Shown here in pieces: positions 5,849 through 6,895 of a stretch of 6,895 nt of DNA. The position numbers and the translations under genes were made by a program. Location: NCBI GenBank assembly GCA_003456125.1, contig DMPD01000364.1, positions 1 to 6,895 of the forward strand. Direction: 5' to 3'. The stretch is from Cyanobacteria bacterium UBA8156 (GTDB taxonomy: Bacteria > Cyanobacteriota > Cyanobacteriia > Pseudanabaenales > Pseudanabaenaceae). Positions within the stretch are counted from its first letter, which is position 1, and each line of letters opens with the position of its first letter. The notes under the pieces are model-generated. The model did no database searches. It saw nothing but the letters and a program-made list of their open reading frames with translations, and had not been told where the DNA came from.

Positions 5849-6883
5849 ATGAGCAGAGTGGAGCAGCGGTTTGACTATGTGAAGATCGGGTTGGCTTCGC
5901 CCGATCGCATTCGGCAGTGGGGGGAACGCACCTTGCCCAACGGCAGTGTGGTGGGGGAAGTGACCAAGCCGGAGACCATCAACTACCGGACGCTGAAGCC
6001 GGAGATGGATGGGCTGTTTTGCGAACGGATTTTTGGCCCGGCGAAGGATTGGGAGTGTCACTGCGGCAAATACAAGCGGGTGCGGCATCGGGGCATTGTC
6101 TGCGAGCGGTGTGGGGTAGAAGTCACCGAATCGCGGGTGCGCCGCCACCGTATGGGCTATATCAAGTTGGCGGCACCGGTGACCCATGTGTGGTATTTGA
6201 AGGGCATTCCTAGCTACATGGCGATCCTGTTGGATATGCCGTTGCGGGATGTGGAGCAGGTCGTTTACTTCAATGCCTACGTGGTGTTGAATCCGGGCAA
6301 TAAAGAAGACCTCAGCTACAAACAATTGCTGACGGAAGACAATTGGTTGGAATTGGAGGATCAGATTTACGCCGAAGATTCCACCATTGAAGGGGTCGAG
6401 GTGGGCATTGGGGCGGAAGCCATTTCGCAATTGTTGGAGAACATCAACCTCGAAGCCGAAGCGGAGCAATTGCGGGAAGAAATCGATCGCTCGAAGGGTC
6501 AGAAGCGCGCGAAATTGATCAAGCGGTTGCGGGTGGTGGATAACTTTGTGGCGACGGGTTCGCGGCCGGAGTGGATGGTGTTGACGGCGGTGCCGGTGAT
6601 TCCGCCGGATTTGCGGCCGATGGTGCAGTTGGATGGGGGGCGGTTTGCCACCAGCGATCTGAACGATTTGTACCGGCGGGTGATCAACCGCAACAACCGG
6701 TTGGCACGGTTGCAGGAAATTTTGGCGCCGGAAATCATTGTCCGCAACGAGAAGCGGATGTTGCAGGAGGCGGTGGACGCGCTGATTGACAATGGCCGGC
6801 GGGGACGCACGGTGGTGGGAGCCAACAACCGACCCCTGAAATCTTTGTCGGACATTATCGAAGGCAAGCAGGGGCGCTTCTGA
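5849..6883 (+). CDS. rpoC1: RNA polymerase subunit gamma (RpoC1), N-terminal 344 codons only; frame stops after EGKQGRF
   Basis: RpoC1 is the N-terminal half of beta' in cyanobacteria and plastids. The start at ATG 5849 ([18 protein letters not shown]) has a good Shine-Dalgarno. The zinc-binding cysteines C70, C72, C85 and C88 align with those of E. coli beta' at the same numbers. [36 protein letters not shown] through [21 protein letters not shown] covers the lid, the sigma-binding clamp helices and the rudder. The frame ends in TGA (6881-6883) directly after EGKQGRF, inside switch 2, where all family members continue with R(Q)NLLGKRVDYSGRS. Cyanobacterial RpoC1 is usually about 620-630 aa, so roughly 280 residues are missing, including the catalytic NADFDGD aspartates. 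Every residue up to the break looks intact, which argues against an old pseudogene. Identity is certain; the cause of the break is not visible. Confidence 0.95.
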   Translation: MSRVEQRFDYVKIGLASPDRIRQWGERTLPNGSVVGEVTKPETINYRTLKPEMDGLFCERIFGPAKDWECHCGKYKRVRHRGIVCERCGVEVTESRVRRHRMGYIKLAAPVTHVWYLKGIPSYMAILLDMPLRDVEQVVYFNAYVVLNPGNKEDLSYKQLLTEDNWLELEDQIYAEDSTIEGVEVGIGAEAISQLLENINLEAEAEQLREEIDRSKGQKRAKLIKRLRVVDNFVATGSRPEWMVLTAVPVIPPDLRPMVQLDGGRFATSDLNDLYRRVINRNNRLARLQEILAPEIIVRNEKRMLQEAVDALIDNGRRGRTVVGANNRPLKSLSDIIEGKQGRF

Positions 6884-6895
6884 CCCTTCGAGCGA
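6881..6895 (+). other. Sequence beyond the rpoC1 break, unrelated to rpoC1
   Basis: The last 15 bases, TGACCCTTCGAGCGA, should encode RQNLL. In the rpoC1 frame they give stop-PFER; the shifted frames give DPSS or LTLRA. None resembles the expected peptide, so this looks like the first bases of foreign or rearranged sequence. There is no GTGYG group II intron start at the boundary, and too little is present to name an element. Confidence 0.5.

Noticed and set aside
6860..6895. Simple frameshift or single-base nonsense mutation in rpoC1
   Set aside because: None of the three forward frames after the TTC codon encodes anything like RQNLL, so the sequence itself is replaced rather than shifted.
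6881..6895. Intein insertion in RpoC1
   Set aside because: An intein would keep the frame open and begin with Cys or Ser; here there is an immediate stop codon.

Overview
The window comes from a cyanobacterium. The RNA polymerase largest subunit is encoded as a separate short rpoC1 directly after rpoB, an arrangement diagnostic of cyanobacteria and plastids. The RpoB rifampicin region reads as the cyanobacterial type. The octamer GCGATCGC (HIP1) occurs five times (12-19, 826-833, 1577-1584, 4357-4364, 5804-5811). Base composition is moderately GC-rich. I cannot name genus or species.

Layout. (1) 1-1362, + strand: the 3' part of a two-HKD phospholipase-D-superfamily protein, open through the left edge, with a canonical EF-hand calcium loop inside its first half. 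(2) 1409-1482, - strand: tRNA-Arg(CCT), convergent with the PLD gene, with an extended -10 promoter candidate behind it. (3) 1483-2405: about 920 bp with no convincing protein gene. It starts with a near-consensus sigma70-type promoter on the + strand, followed about 85 bp past its -10 by a terminator-like hairpin (possible small RNA). It then carries three unrelated 12-13 bp tandem arrays, a 16 bp direct duplication and several hairpins. (4) 2406-5771: complete rpoB (1121 aa). (5) 5772-5848: a short spacer with a HIP1 site and a Shine-Dalgarno. (6) 5849-6883: the first 344 codons of rpoC1, ending in TGA immediately after the invariant EGKQGRF motif.

rpoB and rpoC1 form the start of the usual rpoB-rpoC1-rpoC2 operon for the core of RNA polymerase. 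The most notable point is the end of the window. RpoC1 is normally about 620-630 residues and continues after EGKQGRF with RQNLLGKRVDYSGRS and later the catalytic NADFDGD motif. Here homology stops abruptly at about 6880, and no reading frame of the remaining 15 bases restores it. A point mutation or a simple frameshift therefore does not explain the break. An inserted element or intron, a rearrangement, or an assembly junction would. Only 15 bases lie beyond the break, so the window cannot decide between these. The second point of interest is the repeat-rich, structured region upstream of rpoB, which may be an unusual leader or control region.
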